A stretch of 64,000 nucleotides of DNA from ZC4RG29 sp964521255 (GTDB lineage: Bacteria; Bacteroidota; Bacteroidia; Cytophagales; Cyclobacteriaceae), in assembly GCA_964521255.1 (NCBI GenBank), contig CAZFRM010000018.1, forward strand, positions 37,583 to 101,582, given 5' to 3'. The position numbers and the translations under genes were made by a program. Within the stretch, counting starts at the first letter, position 1, and each line of letters starts with the position of its first letter. The notes beneath the pieces were generated by a model, which did no database searches, was not told where the DNA came from, and was given only the letters and a program-made list of their open reading frames with translations. Positions 45,751-52,975 of the stretch are shown in pieces.

Positions 45751-46527
45751 ATGGGACTATTCAATAAAATATTTCGTTCGAACAAGATTAGGGTTCAATT
45801 TATAGACAATTTGACTGGAGCGATTATTGGCGTTTCTGAAATGTTACCTGATCAACTTCCAGAAACATTCTCTGTCCCGACAACAATGCACATTCAAGAA
45901 AACGAATGGACAGTAGATGAAGCAATTCCCGAGAATTCGGGGGATTTCATTAAGACCAAACAACTTGTGCTAAAATTAAGGAGGATTGAAAAGATTAATT
46001 TACAGAATGCTCTATTTACCCTGCCGACAATTTCAAATGAAATTCCAATGACAGCAAACAATTGCCTGTTTAATGATTTTGAAATTTCAATCCATGAGGA
46101 TGACTGGAGACAAAATGAGTTTCTAAAGACTTCTTCGTTCCCCTTAATCGATATTGAGATATCAAAAATCAAAGAGCTTTGGGCAAATGAAAGTAAACAA
46201 GTAGACGACAAATTTACAGCGTTCAAAAAATGTCATGTTCGAGATACAATTGGAGAACCTAATTTATCATTCGACTTTGGTGAATTAAAAAAGCTATTAG
46301 GCGTCACTAAAATTGGTTGCTTAAAAGTTAATGGCAGATTTGTTCAGGATAGTTTTTCTTTACGAACATTAAATACTACTTACTATGGATCTCTGGCTGG
46401 CGACAAGGTTGGTCAGTTTTGCATAGCTACTTGGAATGAAGACACAAAGTCTGAAATTCTTAAAATCACAAATCATTTTGACCTTGTGTTTGTAAGTTGG
46501 TACCACTGCGACATCCTCCCAGAATGA
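45751..46527 (+). CDS. Unknown protein coupled to KptA
   Basis: 258 residues from the ATG at 45751 (MGLFNKIFRSNKI), which has AGGA eight bases upstream; an ATG at 45736 would add five residues and has no such site. I do not recognise the family. No signal peptide or membrane helix is seen. Features: beta-rich first third (IRVQFIDNLTGAIIGVSEML), an acidic middle (DFEISIHEDDWRQNEF), and an aromatic last third ending FVSWYHCDILPE with several Cys (KKCHV, IGCLKV, GQFCIATW, WYHCD). The stop overlaps the kptA start as ATGA, so the two are translationally coupled. The DNA is AT-rich (22 G+C in 46081-46140, against 29 in 45001-45060 of pyk), suggesting recent arrival. Confidence 0.78.
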   Translation: MGLFNKIFRSNKIRVQFIDNLTGAIIGVSEMLPDQLPETFSVPTTMHIQENEWTVDEAIPENSGDFIKTKQLVLKLRRIEKINLQNALFTLPTISNEIPMTANNCLFNDFEISIHEDDWRQNEFLKTSSFPLIDIEISKIKELWANESKQVDDKFTAFKKCHVRDTIGEPNLSFDFGELKKLLGVTKIGCLKVNGRFVQDSFSLRTLNTTYYGSLAGDKVGQFCIATWNEDTKSEILKITNHFDLVFVSWYHCDILPE

Positions 46528-47096
46528 TTAGCGAAAAGGAGAACACAAGATTAAGCAAATTTCTCAGTTTGGTCTTAAGGCATAAACCAGAAACGATTGG
46601 AATTGAATTGGACGACAATGGGTGGACTGATGTTAAGATGCTTATAGATAAAATCAACAAAACAGATATTTCAATAAGCATTGATATTTTAAAGCACATT
46701 GTTGAGACAAATTCAAAAAAACGATTTGCATTCAATGCAACCTTCGATAAGATAAGAGCAAATCAAGGACATTCAGTAGAAATAGAACTTGGTTATGTGC
46801 CACAACGACCTCCAGCAATTTTGTATCATGGAACTGGTGAAAGATCAGTCTCCCAAATTCAAAAGACGGGTTTGCTAAAAATGGAGAGACACCATGTGCA
46901 TTTAAGCGCAGACATTGAGACAGCCATAAAAGTTGGACAAAGACATGGGAAGCCATTTGTGTTTGAAATTCTGGCTGAACAAATGTTTCTTGATAAGTTT
47001 AGCTTTTACTTATCTGCCAACGGAGTCTGGTTGACCGACAATGTTCCGATAAATTTCCTTAGACAATTGAGTGCCGACAATTACAACAGCAGCTAA
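46524..47096 (+). CDS. kptA: RNA 2'-phosphotransferase KptA/Tpt1
   Basis: 190 residues from the ATG at 46524, which overlaps the previous stop (ATGA); a longer reading from 46497 would start with a non-ATG codon inside the upstream gene. Tpt1 family: N-terminal RNA-binding winged helix (TRLSKFLSLVLRHKPETIGI, LDDNGWTDVKMLIDKINK), then the NAD+-binding C-terminal part (ILYHGTGERSVSQIQKTGLL; HHVHLSADIETAIKVGQRHG; FSFYLSANGVWLTDNVP). The catalytic Arg/His/Arg set is represented by LRHK, YHGT and GQRHG. It transfers an internal 2'-phosphate from RNA to NAD+, giving ADP-ribose cyclic phosphate. Bacteria lack the tRNA-splicing pathway that needs it, so its natural substrate is unclear. Confidence 0.93.
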   Translation: MISEKENTRLSKFLSLVLRHKPETIGIELDDNGWTDVKMLIDKINKTDISISIDILKHIVETNSKKRFAFNATFDKIRANQGHSVEIELGYVPQRPPAILYHGTGERSVSQIQKTGLLKMERHHVHLSADIETAIKVGQRHGKPFVFEILAEQMFLDKFSFYLSANGVWLTDNVPINFLRQLSADNYNSS

Positions 47097-47097
47097 A

Positions 47098-47160
47098 CCG
47101 TTAATATTAATCGGACACCTGATCACGATTAACTATTAACCGATAACCAATAACCAATAA
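47098..47160 (-). repeat. Right inverted repeat and AT-rich words after kptA
   Basis: Bases 47128-47148 form the right copy of the 21-bp inverted repeat, followed by two more CAATAACC-type words up to 47160, directly before the end of the minus-strand RqcH gene. Position between convergent genes fits a terminator. Confidence 0.6.
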
Positions 47161-48708
47161 CTACCTCCTGGGTTCAACCATTATCACATCCTCTTTCTCA
47201 ACAACGACAGCGCCAGGTGGATCACCTTTACGTTTTCGTACATATTTCTTCGGTGTAACGATCACGGGACATAGCGTTTCATTTTTTCTTTTTGAATTAT
47301 AGGCAGCAAGTTGTGCCGCGCGTTCAATTACATCCTTTGGAAATTTTTTTCCAGCCTGGTATTTAATGATAACGTGCGACCCGGAAACATCTTTTGCATG
47401 AAGCCATAGGTCTTCTTTGTATGAATATTTTAATGTAAGCTCATCGTTGTGTGCGGCGTTTTTTCCTACCCATATTTTAAATCCGCTGTAGCTGAATTCA
47501 TAATAAGGCAGTGTAACGGTTGATGTTTTTTTATTTGAAATGTACAGGGATTTATTTTGCTCTTTAAGATCCTTTAGGGTTTCAGCAGTTCTTACTTTTT
47601 CGAGACTTTCGTGCAATTCTGTGATTTCCTTTTCTTTCGCAGCCAATGTACGTTCCATGTATTCAATTTCAAGAGAATGATTCTTTGCTTTCTTGTAATA
47701 CAGTTCAGCATTCTTTTGATGGGAAAGATCTTTTTTAAGTTTGATCTCTCTTAATTGATTGTTATTGTAGAAGTCGGGAAGTTGAATCGATGCCACACCT
47801 GGTGTGATGGAATGTAGATTAGCCATGATCAGATCCGCCCAAATTTTATAGTGGTCATCAGCTTTAATTTGTTCCAGCTTTTCCTTTGTCTTCTTCAGAT
47901 AATTGTTGCTTCCTGTCAACTGATTCGAAAGAGCGGAAATTATTTTAGACTTTTCTTTGGTAAAAGCATCGCTACTGTTATAGCTCGCATAGAACGCGTT
48001 TATGGCATCGATGGGCTGGTCAAATGTTTTTTGAATGGACCCAATCTCAACTAAGGAGAGGGTATGTGTTCCATCCAGTTCTGTTATAAAATACCTATTG
48101 CTATCAAGGTCAGGAAGTAGCTGCTGGATGGTTTTCCATTTCGCTTCTATTGATTGTTCATAAAAACCTTTTTGCGCAAGGTATTTCCAAATTACTTTCC
48201 CGAACGTGAAATAAGTTTTTTCAAGATTATTTTCCGATGCTCTAAAATTATCAAAGCTCCAGTCAATATCGCGATCTATCGAATTGATATCAATGGCTCG
48301 GTCTCCAACCAATTTCTTTCGGAAAAGATCAGTGACTTCGTTTTGTTTAAAGAGGATAAGATTGGATCGATTGCCGTGAAGTTTGAAGAGCAATTGCCAT
48401 TCCTCTGTGAAAAGGATAGAAAAGCTTCGCTCGTTAAGATTTTGTTTTAACGCCAAAACATGTTGGCCTATAAGTGATTCAAAGAGGTCAACACTATTTT
48501 TTCTTGCCCGGTTAAATTCTTCCGGAAAACTTAAGCAACTGAAATCTGGTTGGAGACTGGCTTTGATATAAAATGATCCGTTGTGCGTTTCAAACCGGAT
48601 GATCAATTCATTTTTATTCTGACTGAAACATTCTGAAACAACAGTACCTTTTATAATCGCTTCGAGACTACGGGTTAATTGTCGCAGAAAATAATAATTG
48701 TTGTGCAC
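47161..48708 (-). CDS. rqcH: RqcH / NFACT-family ribosome quality control protein
   Basis: 515 residues. NFACT-N domain at about 1-170 (NYYFLRQLTRSLEAIIKG; RSFSILFTEEWQLLFKLHGN), a long coiled coil in the middle (about 240-385, rich in Glu and Lys), and the NFACT-R domain at about 400-500 (FKIWVGKNAAHNDELTLKY; DLWLHAKDVSGSHVIIKYQ). The basic tail has VTPKKYVRKRKGDPPG. RqcH binds stalled 50S subunits and adds Ala tails to the blocked chains. Older annotations call it fibronectin-binding protein. Confidence 0.93.
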   Translation of the reverse strand: MHNNYYFLRQLTRSLEAIIKGTVVSECFSQNKNELIIRFETHNGSFYIKASLQPDFSCLSFPEEFNRARKNSVDLFESLIGQHVLALKQNLNERSFSILFTEEWQLLFKLHGNRSNLILFKQNEVTDLFRKKLVGDRAIDINSIDRDIDWSFDNFRASENNLEKTYFTFGKVIWKYLAQKGFYEQSIEAKWKTIQQLLPDLDSNRYFITELDGTHTLSLVEIGSIQKTFDQPIDAINAFYASYNSSDAFTKEKSKIISALSNQLTGSNNYLKKTKEKLEQIKADDHYKIWADLIMANLHSITPGVASIQLPDFYNNNQLREIKLKKDLSHQKNAELYYKKAKNHSLEIEYMERTLAAKEKEITELHESLEKVRTAETLKDLKEQNKSLYISNKKTSTVTLPYYEFSYSGFKIWVGKNAAHNDELTLKYSYKEDLWLHAKDVSGSHVIIKYQAGKKFPKDVIERAAQLAAYNSKRKNETLCPVIVTPKKYVRKRKGDPPGAVVVEKEDVIMVEPRR

Positions 48709-48728
48709 GGATTTATTTTATCAGAATT

Positions 48729-48758
48729 AATTGCCACGGGCTTAAGCCCGTGGCAATT
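48729..48758. repeat. Perfect 30-bp palindrome overlapping a stop codon
   Basis: The half GCCACGGGCTT (with four more bases, 15 in all) is exactly mirrored, centre between 48743 and 48744. It supplies the stop codon and the last five codons of the MBL-fold gene and extends 13 bases into the gap before rqcH. Such GGGCTTAAGCCC palindromes are dispersed non-coding repeats in this phylum as far as I remember; not checked. Confidence 0.75.
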
Positions 48759-49512
48759 CTATTTGTTGTCCATCAAATGCCAGGCTGATGTTTTCAGGCA
48801 ATTCTTTGCTGATATCAGCATGCAGTCCCATCTTATGACTAATATGAATGAAGTAGGTTTGTTTGGGTTTTATCATTTCAACCTGTTGGATGGCTTCATC
48901 GATATTAAAGTGAGATACATGTTTTTCTTTTTGCAGGGCATTAAGCGCAAGTACTTCAGTGCCTTCCATTTTCTTTAATGTCTCAACCGGAATATGGTTC
49001 GCATCAGTAATGTAGGAGAAGTTGTTGATTCGGAAACCAAGTACCGGAAGATTCATGTGTTTAACGGGGAGCGGTGTAATTTTTACATTGTTTATAGTGA
49101 ACGTGTCTTCACCAATCTCATTGAGCGCCAATCTTGGTATACCGGGATATACAACTTTTCCAAAAGCATAGGAGTACTCAGTCCGTAGTTGGCTGAGGAC
49201 TTCCCGTGTGCCAAACAGTGGCATATCCATATGCTGAATAAAGTTGTAAGCTCTTATGTCGTCCAATCCGGCAGTGTGATCACGGTGGGCATGAGTAAAG
49301 ATAACAGCATCGATACGACGGATATTTTCGCGGAGCATCTGCTGGCGAAAATCAGGTCCGGTATCAATTATAAAACTTTGGCCATTTACCTCGATATGAA
49401 CGGAGGTTCTGAAGCGCTTATCACGAAAATCCAGGGAAAGACAAACTTCACACGTGCAACCAATCACGGGTACGCCCTGCGAAGTGCCAGTGCCAAGAAA
49501 AGTTATTTTCAA
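48742..49512 (-). CDS. MBL-fold metallo-hydrolase (PhnP-like)
   Basis: 256 residues. It has the metallo-beta-lactamase motifs THAHRDHTAGLDD (HxHxDH), ITDANHIP (Asp) and FIHISHKMG (His). The opening MKITFLGTGTSQGVPVIGCTCEVC matches PhnP/phosphoribosyl cyclic phosphate phosphodiesterase-like enzymes, including the two Cys of the second zinc site. The substrate is unknown, likely a cyclic or phosphodiester nucleotide. The last residues (ELPRA) are encoded by the palindrome at 48729-48758. The start overlaps the upstream small gene by four bases (ATGA). Confidence 0.9.
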   Translation of the reverse strand: MKITFLGTGTSQGVPVIGCTCEVCLSLDFRDKRFRTSVHIEVNGQSFIIDTGPDFRQQMLRENIRRIDAVIFTHAHRDHTAGLDDIRAYNFIQHMDMPLFGTREVLSQLRTEYSYAFGKVVYPGIPRLALNEIGEDTFTINNVKITPLPVKHMNLPVLGFRINNFSYITDANHIPVETLKKMEGTEVLALNALQKEKHVSHFNIDEAIQQVEMIKPKQTYFIHISHKMGLHADISKELPENISLAFDGQQIELPRA

Positions 49513-49781
49513 GCCTTTATTTCCAGTTGAGAAAGTTCTTCGTATAATTTTTGACTCTTCTCAGAAAATTTACTGGTGTCAAGCGTAACGGTTTTAAGAA
49601 TGTCAAGGAGTGCATTGATCTTGCCTTCAGTTGTATAAAACTTGTTTACGATCATGATCTTTTGATCTTTCAGCACGCAATAACCCGACTTGAAATTTCC
49701 TTTTTCATAACGCAGGACGTAATCGGACTCCGCAATAATCTCCTCCATTTTAGTGAGAAACCCTGTGGTATATTTGATCAT
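49509..49781 (-). CDS. Small protein of unknown function coupled to the MBL hydrolase
   Basis: 90 residues, no signal peptide, no Cys pair beyond one (GYCVLKDQ). A small mixed alpha/beta protein is likely: KGNFKSGYCVLKDQKIMIVN looks like a beta-hairpin, followed by INALLDILKTVTLDTSKFSE and a helix at the end. A start at Met12 (MEEIIAESDY) is also possible. The stop overlaps the MBL start as ATGA, so the two probably act together. I do not recognise a named domain, but the composition is that of a real gene. Confidence 0.7.
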   Translation of the reverse strand: MIKYTTGFLTKMEEIIAESDYVLRYEKGNFKSGYCVLKDQKIMIVNKFYTTEGKINALLDILKTVTLDTSKFSEKSQKLYEELSQLEIKA

Positions 49782-50061
49782 AATGTTTAGTGAATACTTT
49801 GGGCGAAGATAAAATTAAATTGGGAGTTACGCGATTTTAAATGTTTTGTTTCCCGCAGAAATCGCAGATTTCAGCTGAAAGTTATTTAAAGGATGATCTG
49901 CGTTCTGAGGAATCTCCAGAATCCCCCATTAACCGTCATTGTAAGTTTCAAAACCCTTCGGCACAAAAAGTTGAGATGATAAAGGAGATTGTCTGTTGGT
50001 AGTATTCGTGTGGAGCCATGCATTCGTGTCTCGGTGTGGTGGCTTAGTTTGTCGCATAGGA

Positions 50062-50243
50062 GGCTCCTACGGAGCCGGCATTTTCATCCGTATCGATTGC
50101 TATAGACAGGATGCTCCTATGGAGCAGAGTGAAAGTTGTCCTTACAATGAAGTGTGTTCTTCCAGTGTATTCTTTGATTTCGCTCCAGCGGAGCGTCCTG
50201 TTTATAGCATCGTGATAATTTTTGTTTCGGCTCCATAGGAGCC
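50062..50243. repeat. Cluster of four GCTCC-N-GGAGC palindromes
   Basis: Palindromes of 13 to 15 bases at 50062-50076, 50113-50125, 50181-50195 and 50229-50243. The second is preceded by GCTATAGACAGGAT and the third is followed by the mirrored GTCCTGTTTATAGC, so the two inner units face each other. The whole is a two-fold symmetric set within 182 bp. Confidence 0.75.
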
Positions 50244-50594
50244 ACCATGCTCTGCGCAGGGAATTTCGAATTTACGCACGACATAAATGCTACAAATACA
50301 ACCAGAAATGTAATTCCATTTCGAAGCCATTATGCCGATGGCAGGCCTTAATTAGATACACTAAGGTTCGGGATCCTGGCTCATCAAAATAGAACCGCGC
50401 AACTCACTTGGAGATGCCTGCGAAATTGGGATCCTCCGAATATCGCATCTCAGTGAAAATGCATCGCCTTGTTATCGTTCGCAGAAACTAGATCCCGAGT
50501 AAAGTGATCATTTTGTGGGAGGCTTAGTGACGCGTTATGCCGTGCTTCAACGAGTGATAAAGTCTAAAAAAAACCTCTCTGATAAAAAAAAGTT

Positions 50595-50643
50595 GTCATT
50601 AGTAGTTAAGCACCTTGGCCCAAGGTGTTTAACTACTAATGAC
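50595..50643. repeat. 49-bp near-perfect palindrome upstream of miaA
   Basis: Arms of 24 bases (50595-50618 and 50620-50643) around one central base, with a single G-T pair. The outer part is GTCATTAGTAGTTAA and its complement. As RNA it would be a very stable stem 56 bases before the likely miaA start. Confidence 0.75.
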
Positions 50644-50699
50644 GGTTGGCGAGAGGGAAGCGAAATCGTATTTTTAAGCGTTTTTGTAAATCTTTCACT

Positions 50700-51620
50700 T
50701 TGCTTCAGCCACAAAAAACCCTGATTGTAATTGTTGGTCCTACTGCCGTTGGTAAAAGTTCTTTGGCAATTCAGCTTGCCTTAAAATTTGGCACTGTGAT
50801 ACTATCATCTGATTCAAGACAGTTTTTCCGGGAGATGAATATTGGAACAGCCAAGCCAACCACAGAGGAGCTTGCACTTGTAAAGCATTATTTTATTAAC
50901 ACACATTCTATAACGGAGACCTACAATGCAGCTCAATATGGTGAAGATGCGCTGATGAAAATAGAGCAATTATTTGAGCAGTATACTCACTTAATTTTGT
51001 GTGGAGGTTCAGGCTTGTACATTAAAGCGGTGTGTGAAGGTTTTGATGATATACCGGATGTGCCCCAGGAAATTCGTGAAGAACTTAACACACAATATCA
51101 GACGAATGGCCTGAATTGGTTACAGGAGAAAATGAAAGAGCTCGATCCTGTTTATTATGAAAATATTGATCAGCAAAATCCACAACGATTGATGCGTGCA
51201 CTTGAAGTAAAAATAGGAACGGGATTATCTATCAGTTCTTTTCAAAAAAGGAAGAATGCATCAAGACCGTTTAACATTGTTAAAATCGGACTTAATATAA
51301 ATCGCGAAGCGTTGTATGAGAGAATTAATAACCGAATGGATAAGATGATTGAAGCCGGACTTTTTGAAGAAGCGCAACAACTTTATCCTTTTAAAAATCA
51401 TAATGCGCTGCAAACCGTAGGCTATCAGGAGATCTTCGGTTATTTTGATGGTAAGTATGATAGGGAAGAAGCGATCAGGCTGTTGAAGCAAAATTCCCGG
51501 CGCTATGCCAAACGACAATTAACATGGTTTATGAAAGATAAAACGATTCAATGGTTTGATGCTGCAGATGTTGAAAGCATAGAACGGACTTTACAATCCA
51601 CCTTAAATCCTCAACCCTAA
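50700..51620 (+). CDS. miaA: tRNA dimethylallyltransferase
   Basis: About 307 residues if started at the TTG at 50700 (LQPQKTLIVIVGPTAVGKSS); the frame is open back to a TTG at 50646 but the added 18 residues are basic and unlike the family. No ATG precedes the P-loop. It isopentenylates A37 of tRNAs reading UNN codons. Seen: P-loop GPTAVGKSSLAIQL, ILSSDSRQFFREMNIGTAKP (substrate and catalytic Asp), FINTHSITETYNAAQYGEDA, CGGSGLYIKAVCEG and the C-terminal RYAKRQLTWF. A strong palindrome lies just upstream. Confidence 0.95.
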   Translation: MLQPQKTLIVIVGPTAVGKSSLAIQLALKFGTVILSSDSRQFFREMNIGTAKPTTEELALVKHYFINTHSITETYNAAQYGEDALMKIEQLFEQYTHLILCGGSGLYIKAVCEGFDDIPDVPQEIREELNTQYQTNGLNWLQEKMKELDPVYYENIDQQNPQRLMRALEVKIGTGLSISSFQKRKNASRPFNIVKIGLNINREALYERINNRMDKMIEAGLFEEAQQLYPFKNHNALQTVGYQEIFGYFDGKYDREEAIRLLKQNSRRYAKRQLTWFMKDKTIQWFDAADVESIERTLQSTLNPQP

Positions 51621-51674
51621 TCTATCCCTCAACCTTAAACCTTGAACCTTAAACTTTAAACTTTAAACCTTAAC
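51612..51674 (+). repeat. AACCTTAAA tandem words
   Basis: Degenerate direct repeats of CCTTAAAC and ACTTTAAAC between miaA and the next gene; no matching inverted arm. A shorter run (AACCTTAAACCTTAAC) precedes pyk at 44233-44252. Confidence 0.45.
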
Positions 51675-51682
51675 CTCACCCA

Positions 51683-52975
51683 TTGGAAAAGAAAGTTCTC
51701 ATCATCACTTACTACTGGCCACCTTCAGGAGGGAGTGGAGTGCAACGGTGGTTGAAGTTTGTCAAGTATCTGCCGCAGTTTGGGTGGGAGCCGATTGTTT
51801 TCACACCTGAAAATCCCTCTTTCAGTATTCGTGATGAATCCTTGCTAAAGGATATTCCTGCTGAGGCTGAAGTAATTCGATTTCCCATTTGGGAGCCTTA
51901 TGACATTTTTCTGAAGCTGTCAGGATTCAATAAAGGATCGCTGAAACCTACAGAACTTGTCTCAAAAAATAAACGATCCATTTTTCTGTCACTGGCAACC
52001 TGGGTTCGTGGTAATATTTTTGTGCCTGATCCTCGTGTGTTTTGGGTAAAACCTTCGGTTAACTTTCTTCATGATTTTATTCGTGAGAATAAGATCAAAA
52101 CAATTATAACTACAGGACCACCCCACAGCCTTCATCTCATCGGTTATAAGTTGAAGAAAAAAAATTCGTCCCTTCGATGGTTAGCAGACTTTCGCGATCC
52201 ATGGAGTCAATGGGGGTTTCTTGATTCAATAAAAGTTGGATCTTTAGCGCGCATGCTTCACAGGCGACTTGAGTCAAAAGTTTTATCATCAGCAACGAAG
52301 ATCATTACTATCACACCTTTTTATGTGAGACAATTCAAATCCCTTGCACAGCGGCACGTAGACTTTCTACCGAATGGTTTTGATGAAGATGATTTCAAAA
52401 ACATAGTTCATACAAGAAATGATAAATTCTTGATCCGTCATGTGGGTATTATAAATGAGAAGTGTGATCCGCGTCCCTTTATGACAGCCCTGCGAGAAGT
52501 TATGATTGCCAATGCAGAATTTGCTGAACATGTTAACATCGAATTCATTGGCGAAGTACATCCTGATTTTAAATCATTTGTAATGCTTGATGAGCGATTG
52601 TCTTCCATCACTTCTTTCAGAGGAAACATCCCACATAAAGAACTACTTTCAAAATACGGAGAATCTTCCCTTCTGTTGCTGGTGTTACATGGTTATAAAG
52701 ATGCAGAAGGATATATGCCCGGAAAACTTTTTGAATATATGGCAACAGGCATTCCTGTTTTAGGTGTTGGTCCGTCAAATGGCGATGCGTCTGATCTTCT
52801 GCGTGAAACAAAAGCGGGAGAAATGTTTGAAGCAACAAATCTTTCAGGAATAAAAAACTTCTTGTTAGAGAATTTTGATCGATGGAGAGATCACAAAAAT
52901 ATATTGCTTGTAAATCCGGCGGTTAATAATTATTCGCGGAAAGAATTAACCCGGCGACTCACCGAACTACTTTGA
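51683..52975 (+). CDS. GT4-type glycosyltransferase
   Basis: 430 residues from a TTG start (MEKKVLIITYYWPPSGGSGV); no ATG fits as well. GT-B fold: the N-terminal glycine-rich acceptor part TYYWPPSGGSGVQRWLKFVK, a central FLPNGFDEDDFKN, and the C-terminal donor-binding region with PGKLFEYMATGIPVLGVG (the E-x7-E-like region). Relatives make surface or capsular polysaccharide. The last nine bases overlap the 3' end of the flippase gene on the other strand. Confidence 0.88.
   Translation: MEKKVLIITYYWPPSGGSGVQRWLKFVKYLPQFGWEPIVFTPENPSFSIRDESLLKDIPAEAEVIRFPIWEPYDIFLKLSGFNKGSLKPTELVSKNKRSIFLSLATWVRGNIFVPDPRVFWVKPSVNFLHDFIRENKIKTIITTGPPHSLHLIGYKLKKKNSSLRWLADFRDPWSQWGFLDSIKVGSLARMLHRRLESKVLSSATKIITITPFYVRQFKSLAQRHVDFLPNGFDEDDFKNIVHTRNDKFLIRHVGIINEKCDPRPFMTALREVMIANAEFAEHVNIEFIGEVHPDFKSFVMLDERLSSITSFRGNIPHKELLSKYGESSLLLLVLHGYKDAEGYMPGKLFEYMATGIPVLGVGPSNGDASDLLRETKAGEMFEATNLSGIKNFLLENFDRWRDHKNILLVNPAVNNYSRKELTRRLTELL

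Larger units (their letters stand above)
49782..50699. other. Non-coding stretch of about 900 bases with repeats
   Basis: No credible gene. From left to right: a CGCAGA-word stretch (49855-49875); the TGTGCCGAAGG element (49947-49979, matching 10468-10499 on the other strand); four GGAGC palindromes (50062-50243); a stretch with three GGATCC/GATCCC words (about 50370-50500) that I cannot interpret; and a 49-bp palindrome (50595-50643) before miaA. Confidence 0.6.

Noticed and set aside
39246..47096. Functional link between nadE and kptA through NAD+
   Set aside because: They are 5 kb apart on opposite strands with unrelated housekeeping genes between them, so shared use of NAD+ is not evidence.
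45701..47148. Classical insertion sequence with terminal inverted repeats
   Set aside because: No transposase, no target-site duplication visible, and the repeat word also occurs in other gaps, so it is not simply a transposon end.
50062..50243. CRISPR array
   Set aside because: The repeated palindromes are short, unevenly spaced (51, 68 and 48 bases between starts), of alternating orientation, and have no cas genes nearby.
50330..50520. tRNA or structured RNA gene in the 50-kb gap
   Set aside because: GGTTCGGGATCC looked like a T-loop, but no acceptor stem, anticodon arm or CCA-side pairing could be built.
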